The translations under genes and the position numbers were made by a program. From positions 20,079,348 through 20,143,347 of the forward strand of contig CM055095.1 of the NCBI GenBank assembly GCA_029204225.1: DNA of 64,000 nt, in the 5' to 3' direction. Source of the DNA: Diphasiastrum complanatum. Taxonomy: Eukaryota; Streptophyta; Lycopodiopsida; Lycopodiales; Lycopodiaceae. Below are positions 46,683 through 57,043 of this stretch, piece after piece (the stretch's first letter is position 1; each line of letters opens with the position of its first letter). The notes under the pieces are model-generated. The model ran no database searches and was not told the DNA's origin. It saw nothing but the letters and a program-made list of their open reading frames with translations.

Positions 46683-47156
46683 AAAATATACAATACAAGG
46701 AAGATAGTATACAAGAAAAAGTTACAAAGAAAGAAATCAAAAGAATCGTATTTGGAATGAGACAAATGAAATTGGTAGAGTTGAGAAGAAGCGCCAAAAG
46801 CCGATCTCCAACAATCTCCTACAAGAATAAAAAATGGAAAAACTTCAGAAAAAATAACGCGGCTTTGAAAATTCAGTTATGGATGTCAAATTTTGACATC
46901 TGTATTATCCATCGGAATTCGACGTCCGCTTTATACTTTTTTTTTATGCACGTCCGAGTCTTCGAAATGGGATGTCGGATTCTGATAGATTTATTGTCTG
47001 TCAGAATTCGACATCCGTAAAAAAAAATTTCAGCAAAGTTTTTTTTTTTCCTGGTCAGATTCCAATGTATTATTATGTCGGATTCCGATGGATTATGAAT
47101 TTTTTTTTAATCCGTCGGAACCTTGTGTCGGAAATCGCGCATTTTGTTGTTGTGAT
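46683..47156. mobile_element. Second copy of the dispersed palindromic repeat (end of a DNA-transposon-like element)
   Basis: It aligns with 13985-14484 almost throughout: 'acaaaatatacaatacaagg', 'ccaaaagccgatctccaa', the TCGGATTCCGA palindromes separated by T runs, and the terminus GTCGGAAATCGCGCATTTT/GTTGTTGTG. It ends exactly where a copia RT reading begins (47157), so it probably inserted into that copia. The left boundary is where similarity to the first copy starts; the true element may extend further. Confidence 0.55.
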
Positions 47157-47810
47157 CCAAATGGAAAGCTCGTTTAGTGGTCAAGGGTTATGAACAAGTT
47201 TATGGAATAGGTTACACTGACACCTTCAGTCCAGTGGTAAAGCATCAATCTATTCGAACATTACTGGCTATAGCTGTTGCAGAGGATCTGGACATTCATC
47301 AGATGGACGTCTAGACGACATTCCTTCACAGATACATATAAGAAGACATTTACATTTATCAACTAGAAGGTTATGTCCTTCAAGGCCAAGAACATGTGGT
47401 GTGAAAATTACAGAAGGCACTATATGGCCTCAAGCAAGCTCCTAGGGCCTGGTATGAATGAATCAATCACTTCTTGTTGCAACATGATTTTACTTCATGC
47501 CTTGTAGACTCAAATGTGTACCTCAAGAACAAAGGCTCAAGCTATGTGATAATAGCCTTATATGTCGATGATTCTTTAATCATCAGCAATTCAACTCAGT
47601 TATTGCACGAGACAAAGTCTCTACTGTTACAAGAATTTGAATTGATTGATTTAGGGCCAGTTCATGACCTACTTGGCATGGAGATCACTACAGATCGTGC
47701 AAGCAAAAGCATTACCGTTTCCTTGCAGAAGGGCCCATTTTATGGAACAACATACAGTAGAAATGTATTTCGTTGTCCTCTATGGAATCATCAAATGTTC
47801 TCTATTTTAT
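47157..47810 (+). pseudogene. Ty1/copia RT joined to a piece of RNase H (element G)
   Basis: KARLVVKGYEQVYG, DIHQMDV (first RT Asp), GLKQAPRAWYE and ALYVDDSLII (YVDD) are in place; several TAG/TGA stops interrupt the first half, and 47474-47845 is open. After TVSLQ at 47728 the copia match jumps, one frame over, to the RNase H block GPI...KCISLSS, skipping the RT thumb and the start of RNase H. The jump coincides with GTTTCCTTGCAG, a 12-base word that is also present at the matching RNase H position of element F (44792-44803). The upstream integrase is missing. Confidence 0.85.
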
Positions 47811-48235
47811 CATTGTTTTTTTTTATTGGGGGCGCCAGCCTGTGAACTCGAGAGGCCTGTCCTAAAAGTCTTAAAAGGCCAATAGATTTATTGACTTATC
47901 ATTCACATAAAGCTAGTCTTGAATAAACTTAAATGAAATCAAAGTAGACTTGAAAATTAAAACTCGAAAACAATGTATCACATAAATTCATTCACATATA
48001 GCGGAAGCACTGAGGGGTCAAGATGGGGACCCCCCCAAAACCTCCCCCCCGGGATGTTTCTTGTCATTATGCAAAACCACTTGCCTATGCCAATTACATA
48101 TACAATGGATTCCAATAGGGGTCTCAAAATAGGAACATCAACTTACTTCCTTTTAAATGGTATTAATTCCATATCTAGCTTATCAGAAGCATTTCTTCAT
48201 AAATCTTATTTATTCCAACATGCAATCATGAAGGA
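47811..48235. other. No gene seen
   Basis: Sequence after the copia fragment, including a C-rich patch at 48025-48050. A 99-codon frame (47973-48272) has no domain. Confidence 0.35.
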
Positions 48236-48590
48236 CCTTAGATACTTGACATGCAAACATGATGGATCTTAGATACTTGACATGTAATCAGGATGGATCA
48301 TAGATTCTTGACATGCAATCATGTTGAATCATAGATTCTTGACATGCAATAGTCTGGACTAACATGCATGGTAATTAGGCAATGGATGCTGTGACATGCA
48401 AGCTTCAAATATGAGATGCAAGCTTTAGATCTGACATGCATGGACAATAGGCCACAGATGTCATGACATGCAAGAGTCTAAACTGACATGCATGGACATT
48501 AGGCCACAGATGGCATGACACGCAAGAGTCTAAACTGACATGCATGGACAATAGGCCACATATGGCATGACATGCAATGGTACTAATCAA
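48236..48590. repeat. Two adjoining tandem-repeat arrays built on GACATGCA
   Basis: 48236-48350 holds four units of about 33 bp (AGATTCTTGACATGCAATCA with variants). 48355-48590 holds about four units of about 52 bp (TGACATGCATGGACAATAGG, CCACAGATGGCATGACATGC, AAGAGTCTAAAC). Both share the GACATGCA core, suggesting one grew from the other. The minus-strand frame 48405-48590 is a by-product. Confidence 0.8.
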
Positions 48591-48636
48591 CCATTCTTAC
48601 ATATGGATATCAGATTCAAGAACATACCATGGTTTC

Positions 48637-48740
<104 letters not shown>

Positions 48741-48770
48741 GTGTGTGAGAGAATGTGAAAGAGAGATAGA

Positions 48771-49329
48771 GATCCAAGAGGGTTTGATCTCCAAGAATTC
48801 TGCAATCCAAAAAATAGCATGGCCTCCTTGAGCCAATGCCTCAATCTTCTTCTCCAAAGCACCTGTACACAACAAACAAAAAATGGGCAGAGCTTGGATG
48901 CAAAATTATCAAATCCCCTTGGTAGTAGGATGCATTTCCACTTATATAGAGAGTGGAGAGTCCTTCCAAAGTGAGTGAGGTCTCAAGTTTAAGTGCATGA
49001 GGTGTAAGGAAGACTCCAATTGGACTTATGGTGAAGTGGAGTGCATGGAGGAGGTGTATTAGTTAAAGAGGGTGTATGGGTGATGTGTAATAGCTTGGGA
49101 GGGTTATTATGATGATTTGGCATATGAAGTGATAGTGTAGGAGGGCATCCCATTCTAGGTGTCAAATAGCCTAGAATGCATGTAGCAAAGTAGGTGGTAC
49201 AAGGTCTAATCATGACTTTTATTTACATATAGTTTTTCATAGTCACAACTTAGGAATTCACCCAAGTGCAATCTTCTAAAGGAAAAGCCAAGGTATATGT
49301 CCATCTTGTTTTGCATAATGTCCATCAAT
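48771..49329. other. No gene seen
   Basis: Unremarkable sequence between the microsatellite and the duplicated region. Small frames lack domains. Confidence 0.3.
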
Positions 49330-49712
49330 TCCTTGGCCCTTTTTTCTAGAGGTTGCCCATCCTTAATCATGGTCATTGGCACTTTTTATAGAGGTTGCCC
49401 ATCCTCAATCATGGTGGAAAGGGTCACTAGGGTGATTAGACCCTAGGCCTTGTCCTGTTCTTTATAGACTCCTCTGAGCCTTCATTATAGACTTGGATAT
49501 AAGCCTTTTTTATAGACTCTTTTGAGCCTTCATTATAGACTTTGTCAAAAGCCTTCTTGTTTACTGTCTTAAGCTTAGAAAGCTTATTGTTCCGATTCTT
49601 GTTCTTCTGGCACTTTCCTAAGTACCTGCACATACCCTCATAGAGAGGTCAGTCCTTAAGCCCGTCCTTTTAGGCACTTTCTTAAATACCTATACATACC
49701 CTCAAAGAAGAG
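49330..49712. repeat. Region made of three consecutive local tandem duplications
   Basis: (1) 'agaggttgcccatcctTAATCATGG' near 49349 and again near 49391. (2) 'ttatagactc' with 'gagccttcattatagactt' near 49461 and 49511, about 50 bp apart. (3) 'ggcactttcctaagtacctgcacataccctca' near 49609 and its variant near 49673. Each pair is imperfect. A 65-codon minus-strand frame (49436-49633) contains an internal peptide repeat because of pair 2. Confidence 0.65.
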
Positions 49713-50090
49713 TCTAGTAAATTCATACAATATCCAAAAAGAATATTGATCATTGATAATTTCACATCATCTAAGTCCATATGGAGTTTGAAGCTGAAAA
49801 AGTCTTTTATTACTTAGGGGCAATTTGTCTCTACAAATTACACGGCCTCTATTCTGCTACGACCTATCATACCACCCTTTGTGTGTGTCAGTTCATCATC
49901 ATCCCCAACACAAGTGGTATCAGAGCCATAGGTCGAAACTGTTATAGTATTCATGACTATTTTACAATTTCTTAGATCATTCATTATGGAAGGAACATCT
50001 TCTGAGATCCGCTTGATCAATAAGTTCAATGGTGATGACTTTCACATGTGAAAATTCAAAATGAAGATGATACTCATTGAAAATAACTTT
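49713..50090 (+). pseudogene. 5' end of copia element H: LTR end, primer site and gag start, cut by an LTR
   Basis: The LTR end ...CCCAACA is followed near 49915-49926 by TGGTATCAGAGC, a perfect initiator tRNA-Met primer site. A gag starts at 49986 (MEGTSSEIRLINKFNGDDFHM) but has TGA where Trp is expected. It breaks off at 50090, where the LTR of another copia begins. This is a nested insertion. The LTR start of element H was not located. Confidence 0.75.
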
Positions 50091-51568
50091 TGCTGAAAAT
50101 TAAGCTCACAGTTTCCTCCTTTGTGAAACAACTTGTTTAGAATTCTTCCTGGAAATTTTTGTTCATTATCTAGGATCAAATGCAACCTATTTTGGTTTTA
50201 TGTCTGCTCATCTGATACCTTTAGGAATTACGATTTTCTATTTTTATATCCTACATATTTAGTCGTGTTTCTTAACACAAATTAGTATCTGCAAAACTAC
50301 TCTCATTTTGTGTGTAGAGTAATATCTGGTAAAATACATGGGTTTTTGCACAACAGTCCAACATTGGATTAAAGAGTAACCATTCCTGATCTATTCTACA
50401 ATCAAATGTTAAAGTATTTGAAGAACACCAAAGACCTGTCCGTCTTCGATGACTTCAACTGTAGAGTCTCGTTCTTCGGTCTATATGCGGTCACATACGG
50501 TCACATATGGTTACAACATACGAAGGGAACAAACCGCCTACGCTCTGCAAGCTACCGCCAAGGCACCACAGGAGTCAACCCTACGGTCACTATGCGAAGA
50601 CCACTGACCAAATAAAATCGCAAGTTATCACTTATGGTCAACAAGGCACGATAGGAGTCAACCCTATGATCACTATGCGAAGACCTCTGACAGAAGGAAA
50701 CCGCAAGTTATCACTTACGGTCAACATACGAACTCGACTAAGCTGCAGCTGCCGTTGAGGCACCGCTAGCAAGACGACACTTATAGTCAACATATGGTTG
50801 TGACAGCACCGCATTATCACGCTCCCGAAGGAGATCAAATTGATTGACATACGCGTTGTTGTACAGATGTCATTGTACGCCAAATATTTATATATGTACA
50901 TTAAAGTACAAAGTTAAACTAAACTAGTCTTGTAATTATAGATTAGTTAAACTATTCTTGTAATGGCAAGGATGTTGTTTATAAATACATCTCCAGCTCG
51001 CATTCATTAGCGTGCAACAGAGCAAAAGATATAGCATCTAAGTTACACCGCTTTTCAGGTTGTAACCATTTACATTGTTCTTGCTCCATGACAAGCATTC
51101 AGTGTAATATACAAGCAACACTTTTTACCATGTGTGTCTAACGTAGATGTTTGTGTGTTGTGATTGAATTACACTCTTTCATTCACTTGTCTTGCTCGTT
51201 TGCTCAGTCTGATCAAATCATGCACGTCTCCGACTCCTTAGAATATGATCAGACGACGGTTGTCTTTGACGCCTGAGGAACAAGCATGATCATACTACAC
51301 CATTACTCTTAATTTCGTATTGAACCTTCACACTCAAACTGATTAACAAATTTTTTAAAAACTCTTCGGTGGTTGTGCTCACGACTTGTATATGAGCACA
51401 CAATTATTTTAATGATCCTATCATGAATGCATGAGCTGAGATTTTGTTTGGCATTTACAATCTCTCCTAATACCAAGAGATCGTTCTTGTTGGCATTTAG
51501 CAACAGCCCATATCAGGGGGAGTTGTTCCATCCTAACATGTGGTATAGAGCATCCGCCACCTCCAACA
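50091..51568 (+). repeat. 5' LTR of copia element J, inserted into element H
   Basis: It starts TGCTGAAAATTAAGCTCACAG and ends CCAACA. It aligns in order with the LTR at 19383. TATA box TTTATAAATAC near 50978. Around 50470-50790 the words 'cggtcac', 'catacg' and GTCAACATACGA/GTCAACATATGG recur, with a 70-bp near-duplication (CTATGCGAAGACCACTGAC and CTATGCGAAGACCTCTGAC). A primer site (TGGTATCAGATT, 51571-51582) follows. Length about 1478 bp. Confidence 0.7.
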
Positions 51569-51629
51569 GGTGGTATCAGATTCCAGTTAAATAAGCCAAG
51601 AGGTTATCCATTTTTCAATTACTATCAAT

Positions 51630-52527
51630 ATGTCTTTTACTGGTAACACTTCATCTTCTTCATCATCTAAGAAAGTTAGAATTATTGATAGATTCTCTGG
51701 ATGATGCTTATAGATAGAGATCTTTGAAATGTTGTAGACAGGTCAGTCCCAAAACCAGATGACGAAGATTATAATTTAGCTAAGGCATGGAAGATCAAAG
51801 ATCAGAAAGCCCTAGCATCAATCACTCTGAATCTGGCCGACTATCAAATATCCCATGTTATCACATGCAAATCCTCTAAGGAAGCATTAGATTTGTTATC
51901 AAATCTCTATGAGACTCAAGATGTGACCACATGGGTACACCTTAGGAAGAAGTTCTTTACTCTTAGAATGTCTGATTCAACAACCATCACTACCCACATC
52001 AATAGCTTTAAATCTTTGTTAGATCAACTGTCAGTTGAAGGATGCGCTATTCAGAATAATGATGTTGTAATGACCTTGCTTTCTTCTTTACCAAAGTCTT
52101 ATGAGCACTTTGTTGTGATGATCTCCACTCAACCTAACCTGACTCTTCAAAAGGTCAAAATGCGGAGAAAGACCAGTGATCTGTCTGTCAAAGACAAGTC
52201 CCTGGATCTATACACAAAGAGGAAAAATAATTTTAAGGGAAAAATCAAGTGCAGAAGCAGTAGTAGCAGAAGCCTCAAACTCAATCAGAGAGCAGTGGAT
52301 CGAGAAAGAAACTCTTTAACAGATACTGTAAGAGGGTGAACCACGACATCAAGGATTGTTGCTTCCAAATCTACAACGAGACTAAGAAGCAACAACACCA
52401 ATGTTGTGAATCGAATGATGAACCGAAACGCAAAGGAATTTGGATGGAGTTTGAATATGATTGCTGGTCACTGCCTGCTATATCATTCATTCCTACAATC
52501 CTTCAGAATGTAGACAGACACTGCTAA
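51630..52527 (+). pseudogene. Gag of copia element J
   Basis: Starts at 51630 (MSFTGNTSSSSSSKK). The usual block with HMWKFKM is missing, and TGA stops follow. From about 51715 one frame carries the UBN2 capsid region (KDQKALASITLNLADYQISH, then LRKKFFTLRMSD and LLSSLPKSYEHFV) to a stop at 52337-52339. A degenerate CCHC knuckle lies at about 52318-52365 (YCKRVNHDIKDCC, first Cys lost). Closely related to element A. Confidence 0.85.
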
Positions 52528-53175
52528 CCTATGTTTTAGTTAATTTAGCATTCAACAAGATTGAACCTGCATGCGGAATATATAAAATAAGCGAATGAGA
52601 TACACAAATAATAAGCAGACAATAATTCAATCGAGATCAGACAATTTAGAATGATATGTGCATAATAGCTACAACATCATCTATTGATCCTCTTGGTTTA
52701 AAGCACTATGTGACAGACCCACACAACGCATTGGCGTGAGAGAAGCAGTGTTCTCCCACCCCACGAATAGTGTCTCGCTTACTAGCGGACTTCTTGGATC
52801 TCTGTGGATCCTGCTTATAGTATCTCGCTCACTAGCAGAGTTCTCTGTTCTGTATCTTGTCTATTTGTGTCTGTGTATATTCATTAGTGCATCTAGCAAC
52901 TACATATATTCAGAGTAACATTTCTGATCAGCCTAGATTAGACAATCTAAGGCTAATCTCAGATTACAAGAGCGACGGATTAGGCACGTCCTAATGCTCT
53001 TATGCTGACGTCATCATATCATAGCAGAGATTTGTACTTTACGGTACTTCTTTGATTTTCTCGGTCCTTTCGTGCATGAGGTGTAGAAAGTATTCGACCC
53101 TCGGGTGTCGCGAACATTTTCCTTTCACGTCATTTGACCTTCTTCTGTTGTTCACGAACATTTTGTTTTTGAGGT
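52528..53175. other. Unassigned sequence between gag and RT of element J
   Basis: Protease and integrase are absent; instead there is about 650 bp without copia similarity. It contains a short tandem pair around 'agtgtctcgcttactagcgga' and 'agtatctcgctcactagcaga' (52768-52840). It may be an insertion or a replacement. Confidence 0.4.
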
Positions 53176-54052
53176 CTTCAAAATAATCAACTCTAAGGAT
53201 GTAGTGAAGTGGCAAGAAGCAATGGAAAACGAGTAAAACTCACTTTTAACGAACCAGACCTGGTGGACACTGGTCAACTTCCCCACTCACAAGAGAGTCA
53301 TCGACACCATGTGGATCTTCAAGAAGAAGATCAACTCTGATGGTTCCATTAAAAAATGGAAAGCACGGTTGGCTAAAGAATTCACTCAAGTCCAAGGAGT
53401 GGATTATAAATTTTTTTTTTCAGTCCTATTGTCAAAATGCAGTCAATCAGGACTCTCATAGCATTAGCAGTCGCGGAAGACCTTGAAATGCATCAAATGG
53501 ATGTCAAAACAGCCTTTCTCAACTGCTATGTCAAGGAGGAGCTGTACACCTTCCAACTGAAATGCTTTGAAGTCAAAGGCTAAGAGCGCAAAGTATGCAA
53601 GATGCACAAAGCAATCTATGGCTTGAAACAAGCCGCAAGGGATTGGTTCGAAAAAATTAATGCTTATCTTATTCAATTAGGTTTTGCAAATAATTCAGCC
53701 AACTGTAATGTTTATTCCAAATACATAGGTGTCAATTCAGTTCACATAGCTCTATACGTAGATGATGCATTTATTTTGTCTAACGACACTTCCGTATTGC
53801 ACACTACTAAGAGTGATCTGTCAAAAGAATTTGACATGATTGATCTAGGCACTGTTCATTCATTATTAGGAATACACATCACTAGAGATAGATTACGACT
53901 CAGATTGGGGAGGAAATGCCTCAACCAAAAAATCCACTTCTAGGTTTTGTTTTTTTTTTGGTAGTGAGACCAATTTTGTGGAATTCAAGGAAAGCATAAA
54001 TCAGTGGCACTTTTTTCAACTGAAGTAGAGTACATTGTAGCATGTCACGTTA
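53176..54052 (+). pseudogene. Ty1/copia RT and RNase H remnants (element J)
   Basis: KWQEAMENE, WIFKKKINSDGSIKKWKARL, then after a T-run frame change MQSIRTLIALAVAEDLEMHQMDVKT, AIYGLKQAARDWFE and ALYVDDAFILSND (YVDD). At about 53885, right after GIHITRD, the match jumps to the RNase H start (SDWGGN, STKKSTS), then WNSRKHKSVALFST and EVEYIVACHV. So the RT thumb is deleted, as in element G. At 54052 the frame runs straight into a gypsy gag. Confidence 0.85.
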
Positions 54053-55620
54053 ATGCACCAATTAAAATATCCCACAAAAATGTTAACATAGATCCACCTG
54101 CGATGGATAATCCTAGGCCATTTGTACCTAATGATGTCATGAACTTTTTCAATCTCCCATGGTTTGATGGAAAGGGAGATCCTCGACAATTCTTACAGAT
54201 TTACATCCAGGCGTGTAGAGCCTTCGGAGACGACAACCACAAAGAGTTGTTAAGATATTTCAACCTGTGCCTAACCGACACTGCGACGGATTGGTACTTC
54301 AATCTAGAGCAGAATGAACGCAATGATTGGAACATCCTACAAGTTGAGTTCATCACCCACTTCAAGACCACCCATTTTCTTTTCGATCCCCTCCTGCAAT
54401 TAGGATGCATCCACATGGATAAGAAAACCGAGTCCTTGCGTGACTCTATAGAATGGATCAAGAGGTTACATGGAGGCTGCGACCTTGCGTTGTGACATGG
54501 TTCATGGCAAGGCTACCCAAGGGAATCAGACAACAAATGAAGAGACGCAACAAATATGTCTCTTTTCAGGCGGCTTGCGCTGACACCATCAAGAGAGTCG
54601 ATGATAGTGAAAGCACTAGGTGACTCTAATAACTTCGATGATGAGAAAAGACGTCGGAAGGAATGATGAGCCAAACGTAAGGATAAGCTTCATGATGATG
54701 CTTCTACCTCTACGACCAATAGTACTGACACGATCATATATGCCATAGAGAAGTTGCACACATAGAGCAATGAGCAATTCAGAAAGCTCTCCGCTGACCT
54801 TACCATAGCCGTTGGATCAAAAGTTGAAAGGCTTGAAATCTAGATCCACCCATGCCTATCCTAGGAGAGAGTCCACTTGGTGTCCACACTGCGTTGGCAA
54901 CCACACGGAGAATGAATGCCCGCAGTTAAGAGAAAGGTTAGAGCAGCCCACGTGATACTGCCACATCTGCAATATGAGCAATCATGATACAACTGATTGT
55001 CGATACAACCTATGAAACCAAGCTACATGCCCAGCTCCAAATCCTGCCCTGTTGGCACAACGACAAGGTGCCTTTCCCCAACCACCACCAAGATTGGCGC
55101 TACCTCCCATTCCCAACAGAACCCAATGATTAGTAGTGAGAATCTCGCAACCAGTTGCTCAGTAGTTGAATACGGTTGTCGAGGTAATCGAAGAACCCTA
55201 CTATCCTGAGGAAGAAGCATCGGACTCTGTTCCAGTGCATTTTATAGATGGAACGAATGATATCAATCTATGCAAACCAGCTTCATGGTACTGGATTCAG
55301 GGCTTCCATTAAATTCTATAGATGTGGAGAGAATCATAGAATTGTCGAGTGGCCTAGCAAGCCGCAAGTCAACTTCATGCCACTTTGCCATGACTGCGGG
55401 TATGAACACCCATATCTAACATGTCCAATGAGAAAGGAGAAACATGGTGAGGTTGTTGCCCTGCTGCACTTGATGAGTGTAGTAGGAAAACCCAAGGCAT
55501 CTATGATACTTGTATTCATCCATACCAGAGTGCAGAAACAACTAGACTCAAGAACTGGCCAAATCTACTACTATAGGGCCTATTGGTGGCTCATCAGGTT
55601 CTTTATACATTGGTGAATAT
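54053..55620 (+). pseudogene. Ty3/gypsy gag remnant with several zinc knuckles
   Basis: 54053-54495 carries a retrotransposon-gag capsid domain (FNLPWFDGKGDPRQFLQIY, TDTATDWYFNLEQN, LQVEFITHFKT). Frames shift after 54495. Knuckles: 54881-54919 (CPHCVGNHTENEC), 54959-55000 (CHICNMSNHDTTDC), a degenerate one near 55316-55354, and 55386-55424 (CHDCGYEHPYLTC), so two pairs. This many knuckles is more than the usual one or two. There are stops and frameshifts throughout. The first codons are fused in frame to a copia RNase H end. Confidence 0.8.
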
Positions 55621-55639
55621 CCCAACTCCACAGTTGAAC

Positions 55640-56357
55640 AAGGAAACTTTAGACACATGAAGGAATGGGTAAAAGAAGCCCAAGCCCTAGATCAAGCCAG
55701 AGAGGCAACCCATGAGTGTGACAAGGATCGGCCAAGGGTGAAAATGATTGACGACCGACACTACCTCCCATTCCTTGGTGAATCCGAAGTTGTTGCAGTT
55801 CATCCATGAGACTAGACAAAATGCACATGAGCATTATGATATGGAGATCTCTTTCTAGAGCAAGGAGATGGAAAATGACCATACAGTTGTCTTGGTCGAT
55901 GTATTGAGAGAAGATGTCCGAATACCATTGGGCACCTTGCTCAAAACTCCTCTAACCCTCTGGAAAGGATCGAAAGCCTACATGGATGGACCAAGCAGTG
56001 ATCGAACCAACCCACACCCCACCAATCTAGTGCCGTATAAAGGAGTTAAAGGACACAATTTGTCCACAAGTAGGAGTAGGATGAGAGAATGATACAAAAC
56101 AAATAACTATCCCAATCACGCATCAGGCTTTCCACGAGAATCAAAAATAGTTGATGGAGGATTTGGAGTAAACATCATCTCCTCCACGCTATACCACACA
56201 TGAGGACTTACTCATATGGTTCAATAAAAGTTTCAAGTCAACGGCCATCGAGGATTAGATCCCTCTATACCGGACCTACCATTGCTTGTCTACAACATCT
56301 TTTGTCAACATAGCGAGATTGGAACGATGGTATACAATGGGCTTTATGAGAAACATG
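55640..56357 (+). pseudogene. Gypsy gag-pol linker and protease start, interrupted by a copia LTR
   Basis: Frames with KEWVKEAQALDQAREATHEC and VVLVDVLREDVRIPLGTLL lead to a VDGGFGVNIISSTLY block near 56150, which fits the retropepsin active site; the usual Ser or Thr after the Gly pair is Phe. The reading ends at 56357, where TGTGAGAAACTGTC of a copia LTR starts. Confidence 0.6.
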
Positions 56358-57031
56358 TGTGAGAAACTGTCAACTAGTTTAAGACTTTCATGTTGAGTTT
56401 ATTTGGCAATTTTGAGGCCAATATGCATTTTCAACTTAGAGATAGACTTTATAAAGTTAATAAGGGCTAAGAATAGTGGAATCACTATTTTTAGCAACTT
56501 AGGCAAGTTGATAAGGTCAAATTTGGACCTAATCTAATTGGTTAGTAGAGATGCATTGAATCTAGTCATGTTAGATCTAGGGTCTGGAAGATATCTAGAA
56601 CCTTCCATAAGTTGATAAGCTTGAGTAAGAGCATATAAATAGGGAAAAGGGCTGTTATAAATAGGCTAAAAGCATGGGAGCATTTCATCTCTCTCATTCT
56701 TCTCTCACTCATTCTTGTGGAAGATATCTCTTTGGGGTTCTACAACCAGTTTTTCATTTGGTGATGATATAGTGAATTCTTGTGTATAGAATGCTATATT
56801 TCTTATATGTATGAGTTCCCATGTGTGAGTACTATTTTTGTATGGATGTTCTATAGACTGGAATAGTAAATTAACTTACATAAGTGATTTTGACAAGTTC
56901 TTGTTGAGTTTACATCATCTATGTGTAGTAGATGCAAGATTTCTACATTGTTAATGAAGCTAGATGTGCTTTCCATTTTAGCCAAAGATCAAAGGGAATA
57001 ATTAGATCTTTGTGATCTAATTCTCTCCACA
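56358..57031 (+). repeat. Copia LTR of the element B family, inserted in the gypsy remnant
   Basis: 674 bp, TGTGAGAAACTGTCAAC to TCTCTCCACA. TATA box TTATAAATAGG near 56656. It is homologous to the minus-strand LTR 8315-9065, shown by CCATAAGTTGATAAGCTTG, 'gtagatgcaagatttctac', and GATCTTTGTGATC near the end. It is followed by a primer site, so it is a 5' LTR. Confidence 0.8.
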
Positions 57032-57043
57032 TGGTAACAGAGC
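57032..57043 (+). other. Primer-binding site after the copia LTR at 56358
   Basis: TGGTAACAGAGC, one mismatch to the initiator tRNA-Met complement, directly after the LTR end. Confidence 0.65.

Noticed and set aside
48236-48590. CRISPR-like array of short repeats
   Set aside because: The repeats are contiguous and imperfect without unique spacers; the context is a plant genome.
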